A DNA stretch of 64,000 bases from an uncultured Clostridia bacterium (GTDB lineage: Bacteria > Bacillota > Clostridia > Oscillospirales > Acutalibacteraceae). Under the pieces are notes generated by a model. It was not told the DNA's origin and made no database searches. It saw only the letters and a list, made by a program, of their open reading frames with translations. The DNA is taken from assembly GCA_946555465.1 (NCBI GenBank), contig CAMNST010000001.1:290541-354540 (forward strand), written 5' to 3'. The stretch's first letter is position 1. The number at the start of each line of letters is the position of its first letter. Below are positions 53,950-63,202 of this stretch, in pieces. The position numbers and the translations under genes are program-made.

Positions 53950-54303
53950 CTATACTAACTCAAAAGCATTTTCAAGATGTTTTAATGAAATTATTTCATT
54001 ATCTTTTGTATAAATTTCAACAACATCAAATCTCGGCTGCAAATCCGTTTTTGTATTAGCCAAATAAATATTTGCTGCGGCACAAATTTTACGCTGCTTT
54101 GAGATGTCAACAAATTCAGCGGGCCGTGCAACAGAATTAAAATTCCTCTGCTTAACTTCAACAAAACAGATATATTTTCTATTTTTAACAATAAGGTCAA
54201 TTTCACCGAAACGAGTCTGATAATTAGCCTCAACCAATTTGTATCGCTTTTTTCTCAGATAATTCGCTGCTTTGATTTCCCAGAGTTTGCCTTTAGTATT
54301 CAT
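53950..54303 (-). CDS. YraN family protein (UPF0102)
   Basis: 117 residues; nuclease-like restriction-endonuclease fold. The motif GEIDLIVKNRKYICFVEVKQRN (D-x(n)-E-x-K) is the PD-(D/E)xK core. N-terminal KGKLWEIKAANYLRKKRYKLVE is typical of UPF0102. Function unknown; usually near rnhB and rbgA, as here (order rplS, rbgA, rnhB, GNAT, yraN on the minus strand). A GAAAGAAA ribosome site. Confidence 0.87.
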   Translation of the reverse strand: MNTKGKLWEIKAANYLRKKRYKLVEANYQTRFGEIDLIVKNRKYICFVEVKQRNFNSVARPAEFVDISKQRKICAAANIYLANTKTDLQPRFDVVEIYTKDNEIISLKHLENAFELV

Positions 54304-54356
54304 TGTATTTCTTTCATTAAATGTACGTAATAAAACTCTTCCGTTTTTTCTAAAAA

Positions 54357-54980
54357 TTATTTTTTATGCATAATATGCCAAATATCATTTCCGACAAAAC
54401 CACATTTCCTGTATAATCTTTCAGGATTTGTTACATTGTCAACTTTTCCTGAAACAGTTACAAAATCTGCATTTTTCATTCTCCTCAGGAGTTCGTTTAC
54501 AATGAACTGCCCTATTTTTTTACCTCTATATTGAGGCAAAACCTGTATCCATTCTAAGATTCCCTCTCTTGCTTCGCTGTCAAAATCAGCAATACCACAA
54601 CCGACCGGATTATTCGTTTTAATCTCATATACCAAAATCCATAAATTTTTATCATATGCTTTCGTTTTAGTGTATGATAAAATTTGCTCATAACTTACAG
54701 ATAAATCAGAATAACAATTATTTATTATTTTGACTATTAATGGAATATCTGTAAATTCTGCTGTTCTTAAAGAAAAATCATCCGGAATTTTGTTATCAAC
54801 ATTATTTAAATAATGAATTAAACGAAAATATTTTTCATCACAATAATCATTAAGAATCCCCTCACAAAAATCATCATTATGAACAATTTTTATATTTTCC
54901 GGAATAACCATCATTTTGTTTTTCCAATAAGGAATGGATAATTTTGAACACGGATTCTGTAGATATTCATTAAGTTGCAT
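54357..54980 (-). CDS. GNAT N-acetyltransferase
   Basis: 207 residues. The acetyl-CoA site reads LEWIQVLPQYRGKKIGQFIVNELLRRM, matching the Q/R-x-x-G-x-G/A consensus. The C-terminal part (YRKCGFVGNDIWHIMHKK) is the usual F-Y-x-x-x-G-F end. N-terminal half diverges from known subfamilies, so the substrate cannot be assigned. Between yraN and rnhB in the same direction; probably co-transcribed with the ribosome-biogenesis genes. Confidence 0.82.
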   Translation of the reverse strand: MQLNEYLQNPCSKLSIPYWKNKMMVIPENIKIVHNDDFCEGILNDYCDEKYFRLIHYLNNVDNKIPDDFSLRTAEFTDIPLIVKIINNCYSDLSVSYEQILSYTKTKAYDKNLWILVYEIKTNNPVGCGIADFDSEAREGILEWIQVLPQYRGKKIGQFIVNELLRRMKNADFVTVSGKVDNVTNPERLYRKCGFVGNDIWHIMHKK

Positions 54981-55003
54981 TCGTTATCACCTTGAAAATT
55001 AAA

Positions 55004-55615
55004 CTATTTTTGAAAAAACTTTTTTAAAAAAGTTTTTCTGTGGATTGGTGAAATTCCGTACTTTTCAATCATTTCATAATGAAGTTTGGTTCCGTAACCC
55101 TTATGCTTTTCAAACTGATATTCGGGATATTTTTCAGCCATCTGAAGCATATATCTGTCTCGTGAAACCTTGGCAATAATGGATGCCGCCGCTATGTTGG
55201 CGCTTTTGCTGTCACCTTTAACAATGTCCCATTCGTCAATATCAAGACCGGGCTTTTTATTACCGTCAATCAGTGCAATATCAGGCTTAATATCAAGAGA
55301 ATCAACTGCTCTTCTCATTGCAAGAAAAGTTGCCTGCAGAATATTTATTTCATCTATTTCTTTTTCGTCTGCAACTCCAATACCGCAGCACACACATTCT
55401 TCAATAATTTTATCAAAAAGCAAATCTCGCTTTTTTTCACTGAGTTTTTTTGAATCATTAACTCCGTCAATAATATACCCTTTCGGAAGTATTACTGCTG
55501 CAGCATAAACAGGACCTGCAAGCGGTCCTCTGCCTGCCTCGTCAACTCCGCATATGATTTCGTAGCCTTTGCCGTATGCCTGATTTTCATATTCAAGCCA
55601 ATTTATATTTTCCAT
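55004..55615 (-). CDS. rnhB: Ribonuclease HII
   Basis: Cuts RNA within RNA-DNA hybrids and removes misincorporated ribonucleotides. 203 residues. Catalytic Asp-Glu of ICGVDEAGRGPLAGPVYAAAVIL, next Asp in IALIDGNKKPGLD, and the KVSRDRYML and HKGYGTKLHYEMIEKYGISPIHRKTF end. Starts 3 bases after the rbgA stop; translation coupled. Confidence 0.96.
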   Translation of the reverse strand: MENINWLEYENQAYGKGYEIICGVDEAGRGPLAGPVYAAAVILPKGYIIDGVNDSKKLSEKKRDLLFDKIIEECVCCGIGVADEKEIDEINILQATFLAMRRAVDSLDIKPDIALIDGNKKPGLDIDEWDIVKGDSKSANIAAASIIAKVSRDRYMLQMAEKYPEYQFEKHKGYGTKLHYEMIEKYGISPIHRKTFLKKFFQK

Positions 55616-55618
55616 ATA

Positions 55619-56482
55619 TCAAGGTAATTCGAGGGTGATTTTACCCAATTTTCCTCCTCTGAATTCATCGCAAATCATAACCGCTGTGCGCTCATAATTT
55701 ATTTCTCCGCCTTTAATCAGAAATCCTCGTTTTTTACCAATCAGTTCAAGAATTTCCCACCCCTGAAGACCGTCAACACAATCAAGTTTATAGCGCTGGA
55801 GTATGGCATTGGGACGTGTTTTTGAAAGTGTTTCAAGAAGGCGGCATGATAAAGATTCAATATCCGTAACCTCGTCTTTAACAGCACCTGTAAAAGCGAG
55901 CCTGTCCCCTACTTCACTGTCATCAAATTTAGGCCAGAGAACACCCGGCGTGTCAAGAAGTTCTATACCGCTGCCAACCGCAAACCACTGCTGCTGCCTT
56001 GTAACACCCGCCTTATCGGCAACTTTTGCCTTTGCATTTCCTGCCATACGATTAATGAATGAGGATTTGCCTGTATTCGGAATACCAACAACCATAAGTC
56101 TGAGTGCTTTTCCGCTCATGCCTTTTGCTTCATTTCGCTCTATAACCTCTTTAAGAGCGGTTTTAACTGTCGGAATAAATGCATTAAGGCCGCTGCCGCT
56201 GCGGCAGTCAACAGGTATTGCATACATACCCTTTGATTTATAATATTCTATCCACATCTTAGTTGCGCTGCTGTCGGCAATATCGCATTTATTAAGAAGA
56301 ATGATACGCGGTTTTCTTTTAATTATATCTCCGAGTTCAGGGTTTGAAGAACTATACGGAATTCTGGCATCGACAAGTTCAACAACACCATCAACAAGCC
56401 CCAGGCTCTCTTTGATGATACGGCGTGTTTTTGCCATATGACCCGGAAACCACTGAACATTTTGTTTTACATACTCAGGCAT
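55619..56482 (-). CDS. rbgA: Ribosome biogenesis GTPase RbgA (YlqF)
   Basis: Late 50S assembly GTPase, 287 residues, circularly permuted G motifs: G4 NKCDIAD first, then G1 GIPNTGKSSFINR and G3 DTPGVLWP. N-terminal WFPGHMAKTRR and the EVVDARIP-type DARIPYSSSN are characteristic. ATG at 56482 with AAAGGTG 6 bases upstream; the in-frame upstream ATG 5 codons earlier is not used. The rplS terminator lies upstream, so partly independent of rplS. Confidence 0.95.
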   Translation of the reverse strand: MPEYVKQNVQWFPGHMAKTRRIIKESLGLVDGVVELVDARIPYSSSNPELGDIIKRKPRIILLNKCDIADSSATKMWIEYYKSKGMYAIPVDCRSGSGLNAFIPTVKTALKEVIERNEAKGMSGKALRLMVVGIPNTGKSSFINRMAGNAKAKVADKAGVTRQQQWFAVGSGIELLDTPGVLWPKFDDSEVGDRLAFTGAVKDEVTDIESLSCRLLETLSKTRPNAILQRYKLDCVDGLQGWEILELIGKKRGFLIKGGEINYERTAVMICDEFRGGKLGKITLELP

Positions 56483-56571
56483 AATAACACCTTTCAAATT
56501 TAATTTTTTATATTATAATTATTATACTAAAATCGCAGATAAAATGCAAGAAAGCGTATTGCATAAAAAAT

Positions 56572-56601
56572 AAAACCGCCGGAAAACCGACGGTTTTTTA
56601 T
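56572..56601 (-). terminator. Terminator of rplS
   Basis: Stem AAACCGcCGG / CCGaCGGTTT with an AAAA loop and TTT run on the minus strand side; 8 bases past the L19 stop. Confidence 0.7.
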
Positions 56602-56608
56602 TCTTAAA

Positions 56609-56953
56609 TTACTGAATCTGCTCTTTAACCTTTGCAGCCTTACCAACACGGTCACGAAGATAATAGAGTTTTGCACGGCGTACTTTACCTGAACGGATAA
56701 CCTTAACATCAACAACGTTTGGTGAATGCATTGGGAATACTCTTTCAACGCCAACGCCGTATGAAAGGCGGCGAACCGTAAATGTTTTTGCAATGCCTGA
56801 ACCTTTGATTGCAATAACAGTGCCTTCAAACATCTGAATTCTTTCGCGGGAACCTTCACGGATGTTTACTGATACTTTAACCGTATCACCGATTGAAAAC
56901 TTTGGAAGTTCTGCTTTTGTGCTGTCTTTTTCGATTAATTTAAGTGCGTCCAT
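56609..56953 (-). CDS. rplS: 50S ribosomal protein L19
   Basis: 114 residues. Signature [56 protein letters not shown] and [20 protein letters not shown] at 56953, strong AAGGAGG 7 bases upstream. Own promoter and a structured leader of about 120 bases, consistent with autoregulation. Confidence 0.97.
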   Translation of the reverse strand: MDALKLIEKDSTKAELPKFSIGDTVKVSVNIREGSRERIQMFEGTVIAIKGSGIAKTFTVRRLSYGVGVERVFPMHSPNVVDVKVIRSGKVRRAKLYYLRDRVGKAAKVKEQIQ

Positions 56954-57107
56954 TTTAATTTCCTCCTTATTATTTATGAGATGTTCATATCATAAAATGA
57001 AAGCGGACCATCTTCTTAAATGCTCACACATGGGCATTTTACGCGTTGCAAGGTGCGCAACGGACTAAATGCTGATATATGATATCACATAAAGGTAAAA
57101 AATGCAA
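56954..57107 (-). promoter_or_regulatory. rplS promoter and structured leader (L19 leader candidate)
   Basis: Promoter TTGCAT (57102-57107), 17 bases, TATCAT (57079-57084). Start near 57072; leader about 118 bases with a GTTGC/GCAAC hairpin, an AAATGC/GCATTT hairpin around CCATGTGTGA, and a GTCCGC tail. The position fits an L19 autoregulatory leader, though the family match was not verified. Confidence 0.5.
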
Positions 57108-57114
57108 GTGTTTT

Positions 57115-57780
57115 TTATTTAAATTCTTTATAGTTTTTATCAAGCAGCGAAATACGGCTTATACTCTTCCACTCAAAATCCATATCTATCAGTCTGATTA
57201 TTGTATCAAAGAGAAGTGACGGGTTAAGATTTTTTTCTGTTCCGGCAAAAAGCCTTATATTAAGCACGATAATATCATCGCGTATTGACACCGAATATTT
57301 ATCAATAAACTGCTTGATATCCATTTCCTTAAACACACGTTTTTTGCCCTGCTTGCCTTTTTTTAAAGCAAGAATTTCATCTGATGCAAACACTGATTTT
57401 ATTTTTTCAAGTGCTTCATTATTATCAGCAAACTGAAATTTATAAACATAATCGGAATAAACGATTTCACTGTTATCGCGAAAGTCATCATAAACATCAA
57501 TGATTTTCAAATCTTCAGGCAAAACAGCATTCATTCTCTTTTTTATTTCACTGTTTGTTATTTCGCCGATAATTCTTAAATCAACGCTTTCGCAAAGGCT
57601 TTCAACACCTAATGACAGCGGAAGAGAAAAACTCATATAGGGGTGAGGATTAAAACCCTCTGTATACCAGAGCGGTATTTGCGCTCTTTTCAGCGCCCTT
57701 GACATTGCCCTGTTAATATCAAGGTGGCTTATATATTTAAGTCTGCCTACTTTGGCAAAACGAAGTCTAACTTCTCGCAT
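57115..57780 (-). CDS. TIGR03936-type radical-SAM-associated protein (DUF2344)
   Basis: 221 residues: RLRFAKVGRLKYISHLDINRAMSRALKRAQIPLWYTEGFNPHPYMSFSLPLSLGVES, the hallmark of DUF2344/TIGR03936. Always paired with the TIGR03960 radical SAM protein, whose 3' end it overlaps by 14 bases. Role unknown; the pair is thought to modify RNA or a tRNA-linked target. AAGTTAGA-type weak ribosome site. Confidence 0.9.
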   Translation of the reverse strand: MREVRLRFAKVGRLKYISHLDINRAMSRALKRAQIPLWYTEGFNPHPYMSFSLPLSLGVESLCESVDLRIIGEITNSEIKKRMNAVLPEDLKIIDVYDDFRDNSEIVYSDYVYKFQFADNNEALEKIKSVFASDEILALKKGKQGKKRVFKEMDIKQFIDKYSVSIRDDIIVLNIRLFAGTEKNLNPSLLFDTIIRLIDMDFEWKSISRISLLDKNYKEFK

Positions 57781-59608
57781 CGCAGTTACCTCCGTTCAGT
57801 TTATTGGCACCGCAGCCGGCGCACTTAATACGGCAGTGAGGTGTCGTCTCGTTTCTGTGAGCCTTTTTGTTTTCGTTTTCAAGGAATTTTCTGCTTACAC
57901 CGTAATCGAGGTGATCCCATGGAAGCAGTTCTGAAAAACCTCTTCTTCTTTTTGTGTAGAAATACGGGTCAATTCCGTTTTCTTCAAAAGCCTGCATCCA
58001 CGCATCAAAATTAAACTGATCATCCCATGAATCGAATTTGCAGCCAAGTTCAAATGCACGAAGAATTACTTTGCCGAGACGCCTGTCTCCCCTTGCAAGA
58101 ACACCTTCAAGCAATGAGGTGGGCGTTTCATGATAGGACACTTTAATTTTTTTAGACGGTATAGACTCGAGCAGATGCTTTTGCTTTTCTTTAAGCGATT
58201 CCATACTGTCTTCAGGTTCCCACTGAAACGGAGTAAATGGTTTTGGTATGAAGGAAGCACAGGATATCGAAACCTGAACGCCTGTTCCCTTCTGCCTGTT
58301 TGGATTATTATAAAAAGCATGAATAACCTGCATACCGAGATTGGCAATACCCTCAATATCTTCCATTGTTTCTGTTGGAAGACCCATCATAAAATAAAGT
58401 TTTACAGAGGTCCAGCCATTATCGAATGCTTTTGTACAGGTTCTGATAACTTCTTCTTCGGTAACGTTTTTATTTATGACATCACGCAGACGCTGTGTAC
58501 CTGCTTCGGGCGCAAATGTAAGTCCGCTTCTGCGAACCTTATTGAGATGTTCAACAAGTTCATCAGAAAAATTATCAACTCTGAGGCTCGGCAAAGAAAG
58601 ATTTATATTTTCCTTAACAGTCCAGTCAATAAGAGTTGTAAGCATTTTGTTGACATCACTGTGGTCGGAAGTTGAAAGTGAACACAAAGAAATTTCATCA
58701 TAGCCGGTTGACTCAATAAGAGCCTTGCACTGTTCATTTATTGTTTCAACACTTTTTTCACGAATAGGCCTGTAAATAAAGCCAGCCTGACAGAAACGGC
58801 AGCCACGGATACATCCCCTGAAAATTTCTTCAACTGCTCTGTCATGAACGATATTGATATACGGAACAACAAATTCTTTTGGATAGTATACCTTGTCCAT
58901 ATCCGAGACAACTGATTTTTTTACTTTTTCGGGCGCATTATTTATGGGTTTGAGTTCTTTAAGTGTTCCGTCGTCATTATAACTGTCCTGATAAAATGAC
59001 GGAACATACACACCGGTTATATCTTTTGCTTTTAAAAGAAACTCCTGCTTTGAAGCACCGTTCTTCTTGCATTCTTTTAAAAGATCTATTACCTGTGTGG
59101 TACTGTTTTCACCATCACCGAGAAATACAATATCAATGAAATCTGTAATCGGTTCGGGATTGCAGCAGCAAGGACCTCCTGCACAGATTATCGGCGTTAA
59201 ATTGTTTCTGTCACTGCTTTTAAGCGGTATCTGTGCCATATCCAGCATATTGAGAACATTGGTATATGAAAGTTCATACTGAAGGGTAAAGCCAATCATA
59301 TCAAATTCTTTAATATAGTCTCCGCTTTCAAGAGCAAACAAAGGCACATTGTTTTTACGAAGTTGCTCTTCCATATCTCTGTCGGGTGCAAACACACGCT
59401 CACACCATGCATCATCACGGTCATTTACAAGACCGTAGAGTATTTTCATTCCAAGATGACTCATACCTATTTCATATGTATCAGGAAAACAGAAGGCATA
59501 ACGGATATCAACACTGTTTTTATCTTTAACAACAGAATTTAATTCACCGCCGATGTACCTCGCCGGTTTCTGAACATATTGGAGTAATTTTTCAACTTCT
59601 TTTTTCAT
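57767..59608 (-). CDS. TIGR03960 B12-binding-like radical SAM protein
   Basis: 613 residues. Radical SAM motif CxxxCxxC in EEIFRGCIRGCRFCQAGFIYRP. N-terminal part is the B12-binding-like fold (GMKILYGLVNDRDDAWCERVFAPD), and the C-terminus has a short CxxCx domain HCRIKCAGCG. Matches the TIGR03960 family that teams with DUF2344 and is widespread in Clostridia. Activity not established. A GAGGTTTC-type site before ATG; upstream stop separated by 20 bases from the M50 protease gene. Confidence 0.9.
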   Translation of the reverse strand: MKKEVEKLLQYVQKPARYIGGELNSVVKDKNSVDIRYAFCFPDTYEIGMSHLGMKILYGLVNDRDDAWCERVFAPDRDMEEQLRKNNVPLFALESGDYIKEFDMIGFTLQYELSYTNVLNMLDMAQIPLKSSDRNNLTPIICAGGPCCCNPEPITDFIDIVFLGDGENSTTQVIDLLKECKKNGASKQEFLLKAKDITGVYVPSFYQDSYNDDGTLKELKPINNAPEKVKKSVVSDMDKVYYPKEFVVPYINIVHDRAVEEIFRGCIRGCRFCQAGFIYRPIREKSVETINEQCKALIESTGYDEISLCSLSTSDHSDVNKMLTTLIDWTVKENINLSLPSLRVDNFSDELVEHLNKVRRSGLTFAPEAGTQRLRDVINKNVTEEEVIRTCTKAFDNGWTSVKLYFMMGLPTETMEDIEGIANLGMQVIHAFYNNPNRQKGTGVQVSISCASFIPKPFTPFQWEPEDSMESLKEKQKHLLESIPSKKIKVSYHETPTSLLEGVLARGDRRLGKVILRAFELGCKFDSWDDQFNFDAWMQAFEENGIDPYFYTKRRRGFSELLPWDHLDYGVSRKFLENENKKAHRNETTPHCRIKCAGCGANKLNGGNCDARS

Positions 59609-59628
59609 AGAAACCTCAATTTAAGATA

Positions 59629-60144
59629 TTAATAATTTATACTGTAAATCAAAAGATAAATACTTATTAAAACAAGAGAAAATGATTTATAATACACAAC
59701 AAGAATTACGGAAAGAAGAATAAGCACAGTCAGAAACACAACACTTATTATTCGTGAAATTCTCATGGAATAAAGCCTTAATAAGCGTCCGCCGTCAAGC
59801 GGAAAAATCGGCAGCATATTAAGTGCAAACAATACAAGATTGATATCGTCTTTAAAAAAAAGATAACAAATCAAATTGACCAAAGGTCCTGCAAGAATAA
59901 CAGCAAATTCTTTCAAGCGTGAAAGCGTACAACTGTATCTTAAAGCAAGACCATAAAAGGAAAAAACAAGGCTGTCTGCTCTGCCTCTGCATATAAGCAA
60001 TACAGACAAATGTCCAATCTCGTGACATATTGAAAACAAAAGAAGATAAACCAGATCTTTTGCGCCTAAAAGCACTGCAAAACTAAGCATCAGAATAAAG
60101 GAATATTCAACTCTGATTTTTGTGCCGGATAAATAAAATTCCAC
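59629..60144 (-). CDS. Site-2 protease, SpoIVFB-like (M50)
   Basis: 171 residues, membrane zinc metalloprotease. Zinc site HEIGH (LFSICHEIGHLSVLL) and second-site LDGGR motif (NMLPIFPLDGGRLLRLY). Five or six hydrophobic segments. Resembles SpoIVFB, which activates sigma-K during sporulation, but the usual N-terminal and C-terminal extensions are short. Near radical SAM pair, RuvX and PBP1A, a common clostridial layout. Confidence 0.82.
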   Translation of the reverse strand: MEFYLSGTKIRVEYSFILMLSFAVLLGAKDLVYLLLFSICHEIGHLSVLLICRGRADSLVFSFYGLALRYSCTLSRLKEFAVILAGPLVNLICYLFFKDDINLVLFALNMLPIFPLDGGRLLRLYSMRISRIISVVFLTVLILLSVILVVYYKSFSLVLISIYLLIYSINY

Positions 60145-60185
60145 CTAATCACCATATTATAAATACGGTTTCGGAAAAATAATAA

Positions 60186-60602
60186 TTACCTGTTTTTTCT
60201 TTTATCAATAAAACTCTGAAGAATAATAACGGCAGACACTGCATCAACTGTTTTTTTTCTTTTCTTCCCTCTGACATTATTTGAAGAAAGAATATCGTGA
60301 GCAATAACAGTGGTAAGCCTTTCGTCTTCGTATTCAACGGGTATATCTATTTCACTTTTTATAAGTTCACCCAATTCTCTGCACTTGTCGGCACGAAAAC
60401 CATAACTGCCGTCCATATTTCTCGGCAGACCGATAACAACAAGAGATGGTTTTTCCCGGTCGACAATATCACTGATTTTTTTCAGCAGTTTCGGGGCATA
60501 ACTTTCATCAATTACTGTATACGCCGAGGCAAGAATTTCGTTAACATCGCAAAAAGCAATACCGGTTCTTGCATCGCCGTAATCAACAGACATAATTTTC
60601 AT
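60186..60602 (-). CDS. ruvX: RuvX/YqgF Holliday-junction resolvase-like protein
   Basis: 138 residues: MSVDYGDARTGIAFCD opening, VVIGLPRNMDGSYG loop, and DERLTTVIAHDIL, all hallmarks of RuvX/YqgF (RNase H fold, Asp catalysts). Acts in 16S rRNA maturation or on recombination junctions. It starts about 60 bases after PBP1A on the same strand. Confidence 0.93.
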   Translation of the reverse strand: MKIMSVDYGDARTGIAFCDVNEILASAYTVIDESYAPKLLKKISDIVDREKPSLVVIGLPRNMDGSYGFRADKCRELGELIKSEIDIPVEYEDERLTTVIAHDILSSNNVRGKKRKKTVDAVSAVIILQSFIDKRKNR

Positions 60603-60617
60603 AGCACGAATAACCTA

Positions 60618-60650
60618 ACAAAGGGAAACCAGCATTACACTGATTTCCCA
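60618..60650 (-). terminator. Probable terminator after PBP1A
   Basis: GGGAAA / TTTCCC stem with inner CAG/CTG, followed by TTTGTTA on the minus strand. Weak T-run. Confidence 0.4.
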
Positions 60651-60662
60651 TATTATTTTAAT

Positions 60663-63107
60663 TTAATCTGCATTACCTGACGCAGAAGTTGATGCGGCAG
60701 TTGTATTGGTATTATTTGAATTCTGATTATTACCGTTAGCGGCAGTTGTTGACGAATCTTCGCCATCCTTCTCGGTAGTCAGTTCTTCGTGACCGCCGCA
60801 GTAACCGGGCAGATTGTCTTTATCATACCAGCCGTAACTGCCGGAACCTGAAGTGAGTTTGCCGCAGGTACTGCAATAAGCACGCTGAACAATTCCGTCA
60901 TATTCAGGGAATTCTGTATCATAATCGGCATCACGGTCATTTATTTTATCATAAACCTGGCTCATAACTGCTTTCCATATAGTTCCTGCCGGGTTAGATG
61001 AAAGGCTGTAATGAACTTCTTTAGGTGTATCATAACCATACCATGTTGCAGCAATAAAATCCGGAGTTCCACCTACAAACCAACGGTCTTTATCATCATT
61101 GGTTGTACCTGTTTTACCAAAACACTGAATGCCTGAAAGTTTATAGGAAGTACCGGTTCCCTGCGTCATAACAGTCTGAAGAAGCCTGTTCATAAGCCAG
61201 CCTGTGCTTTCGGAAAGTGCAACCTGTTTTGTTTTTTCAGGATTCTGTTCAATTATTATATTGCCCTGGCTGTCTTCAACTTTATAGTAACAATATGGTT
61301 CAAAATAATATCCTCCGTTACCGAATGCAGCATAGGCAGCGGTTATATCAAGAACAGTTGCACCATTTGTAAGAGAACCGATAGCCATAGGACCGTAATC
61401 CACATCACGCACGCTGTCGAGAGTTGAAAGATGGAAATATTCGCTCAAACGCTGGAATGAATAATCAACGCCTATTTTATCAAGAGTTCTTGCGGAAATT
61501 GTGTTAAGAGACTGCGCAAGACCATACTGAAGGGTTACATTGTTTGACGAATAACCTCCGCCCTGGTTAACAGGCCACATTTTGCCTTCAACACGCATAA
61601 ACGGACTGTCGTTGAGAATGGTTGACCAATAGATATCTGTATTATCATCGGTAAGACTCTTTTCAAGAGCAGGACCATATACAGAAAGCGGTTTGATTGT
61701 AGATCCCGGAGGTCTTGTTGACATCGTTGCACGGTTAAGAAGCATTGCCCCCTTATTTTTACCGGCACCGCCGACAATACCCATTACTCTGCCCTCATAG
61801 TTCATAATGCACATTGCACCCTGCACCGTTTCATCAGGCATTTTTCTGTAATTTTCATAAACATCTTCAAGCGATTCCTGAACATCAAAATCAATGGCTG
61901 TATAGATGTTCAGACCGCCGCCGTAAACCATATCATGGGCTTTTTTGCTTGTATAGCCCATTTTCTGCAAATCTTCCTGAACAGATGTTATAACAAAGTC
62001 AACATAATAATTTGTTATATCATCGTCATCTTCTTTTTCATTTGTTTTATCGAGTTGCGAACCCTGATAATTTTCACTGTTTGTAAATACCAATTCATAG
62101 TTTACCGCCCAGTCATGCTGAGACTGCGTAATAAACTGGTTTTCCTTTGATGCCATTTCATCAAGTATCCAAACCTGGCGGGTGCGGTTTCCGTCTTTTC
62201 CGTCATAATTTATAAGCGGGTCATACTTTGTGGGATACTGCGTAATTGCGGCAATACATGCACATTCGGCTACATTAAGATCGGCAACCTCTTTGCCGAA
62301 GTAAACCTCTGCAGCCGTTTTTACACCATAGCAGCCGTTTGAAAGATAGATTGTATTTAAATAAGCCTCAAGAATATCTTCTTTGCTGTAATGTCTTTCA
62401 AGATTAAGTGCTCTTAAGATTTCGTTGAATTTTCTTACAAATGTTACTTTATTATCATCGGTAAGGTTTTTAATCAACTGCTGTGTTATGGTAGAACCGC
62501 CCTGGTCGTTATTTTGTACAATAACGCCGATGGTTCTTATCCAGTCAACACCATGATGTTTTTTAAAACGCTTATCTTCTGCGGCAATAAAGGTATCACC
62601 CATATAATCGCCCATATCCTCGAGATCAACCCATATACGGTTTTCCTCACCGTGGAGACGTGTTATTTCAACTATGTCATCCCCGTCCTGTCCGTAAATA
62701 TGAGATGTCTGGTTTTGGGAAAGTGCTTCTTCCGTAAGGTCGAAAACAGGGTCGCCGTACACAACACTGTAACCGTAAATTGCGATTACGGAAAAACACA
62801 CAATGCCGACAACGCCGACAACCATTATTGCACCTATTAAAACTTTTCCCAAATTTGAAAAGAATTTCTGTGCAGGCGTCTTTTGCTTTACAGGCTTTCT
62901 CTTTCTCTTTTTCTTTTTTTCATCGATTTCTTTTTCAATTTCGCGTCCTCTTCTGATTTTTCTTGATTTGCTGTCAGAAGCAGAAACGTTATAAGAAGTC
63001 GGAAGTTTTTCGGCATTGTCTTCACGAGCGGTTTTATCTTCGTTATACACTTTAGCCGAATTATTCATAAAGGATTCCAATAAATCGTCAAAATCATTTG
63101 AAGCCAT
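60663..63107 (-). CDS. Class A penicillin-binding protein 1A
   Basis: Bifunctional cell-wall polymerase and transpeptidase, 814 residues. Order: basic N-terminus with KKKRKRKPVKQK, one membrane helix (about 90-115, LIGAIMVVGVVGIVCFSVIAIYG), GT51 domain (AAEDKRFKKHHGVDWIRT, QGGSTITQQL), transpeptidase with SxxK in RPPGSTIKPLSVYG, SxN SNN-type in SSNNVTLQYG and KTGTTNDDKD, then a Cys-rich end (YCSTCGKLTSG...YCGG) and a Ser/Thr/Asn tail. ATG at 63107 (CGGAGG 7 bases upstream) chosen over 63113. Drives vegetative peptidoglycan synthesis. Confidence 0.94.
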   Translation of the reverse strand: MASNDFDDLLESFMNNSAKVYNEDKTAREDNAEKLPTSYNVSASDSKSRKIRRGREIEKEIDEKKKKRKRKPVKQKTPAQKFFSNLGKVLIGAIMVVGVVGIVCFSVIAIYGYSVVYGDPVFDLTEEALSQNQTSHIYGQDGDDIVEITRLHGEENRIWVDLEDMGDYMGDTFIAAEDKRFKKHHGVDWIRTIGVIVQNNDQGGSTITQQLIKNLTDDNKVTFVRKFNEILRALNLERHYSKEDILEAYLNTIYLSNGCYGVKTAAEVYFGKEVADLNVAECACIAAITQYPTKYDPLINYDGKDGNRTRQVWILDEMASKENQFITQSQHDWAVNYELVFTNSENYQGSQLDKTNEKEDDDDITNYYVDFVITSVQEDLQKMGYTSKKAHDMVYGGGLNIYTAIDFDVQESLEDVYENYRKMPDETVQGAMCIMNYEGRVMGIVGGAGKNKGAMLLNRATMSTRPPGSTIKPLSVYGPALEKSLTDDNTDIYWSTILNDSPFMRVEGKMWPVNQGGGYSSNNVTLQYGLAQSLNTISARTLDKIGVDYSFQRLSEYFHLSTLDSVRDVDYGPMAIGSLTNGATVLDITAAYAAFGNGGYYFEPYCYYKVEDSQGNIIIEQNPEKTKQVALSESTGWLMNRLLQTVMTQGTGTSYKLSGIQCFGKTGTTNDDKDRWFVGGTPDFIAATWYGYDTPKEVHYSLSSNPAGTIWKAVMSQVYDKINDRDADYDTEFPEYDGIVQRAYCSTCGKLTSGSGSYGWYDKDNLPGYCGGHEELTTEKDGEDSSTTAANGNNQNSNNTNTTAASTSASGNAD

Positions 63108-63202
63108 TTTCATACCTCCGTTAATATTCTTGATAATTAAGTATTATATTACAAATCAAATAATAAATAAAGGGGTAATTTGTAAACATTTGTAATCTTT
63201 AT

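Noticed and set aside
60149..60337. Short minus-strand frame beside ruvX
   Set aside because: Out of frame with ruvX and overlapping its coding sequence; no ribosome site.
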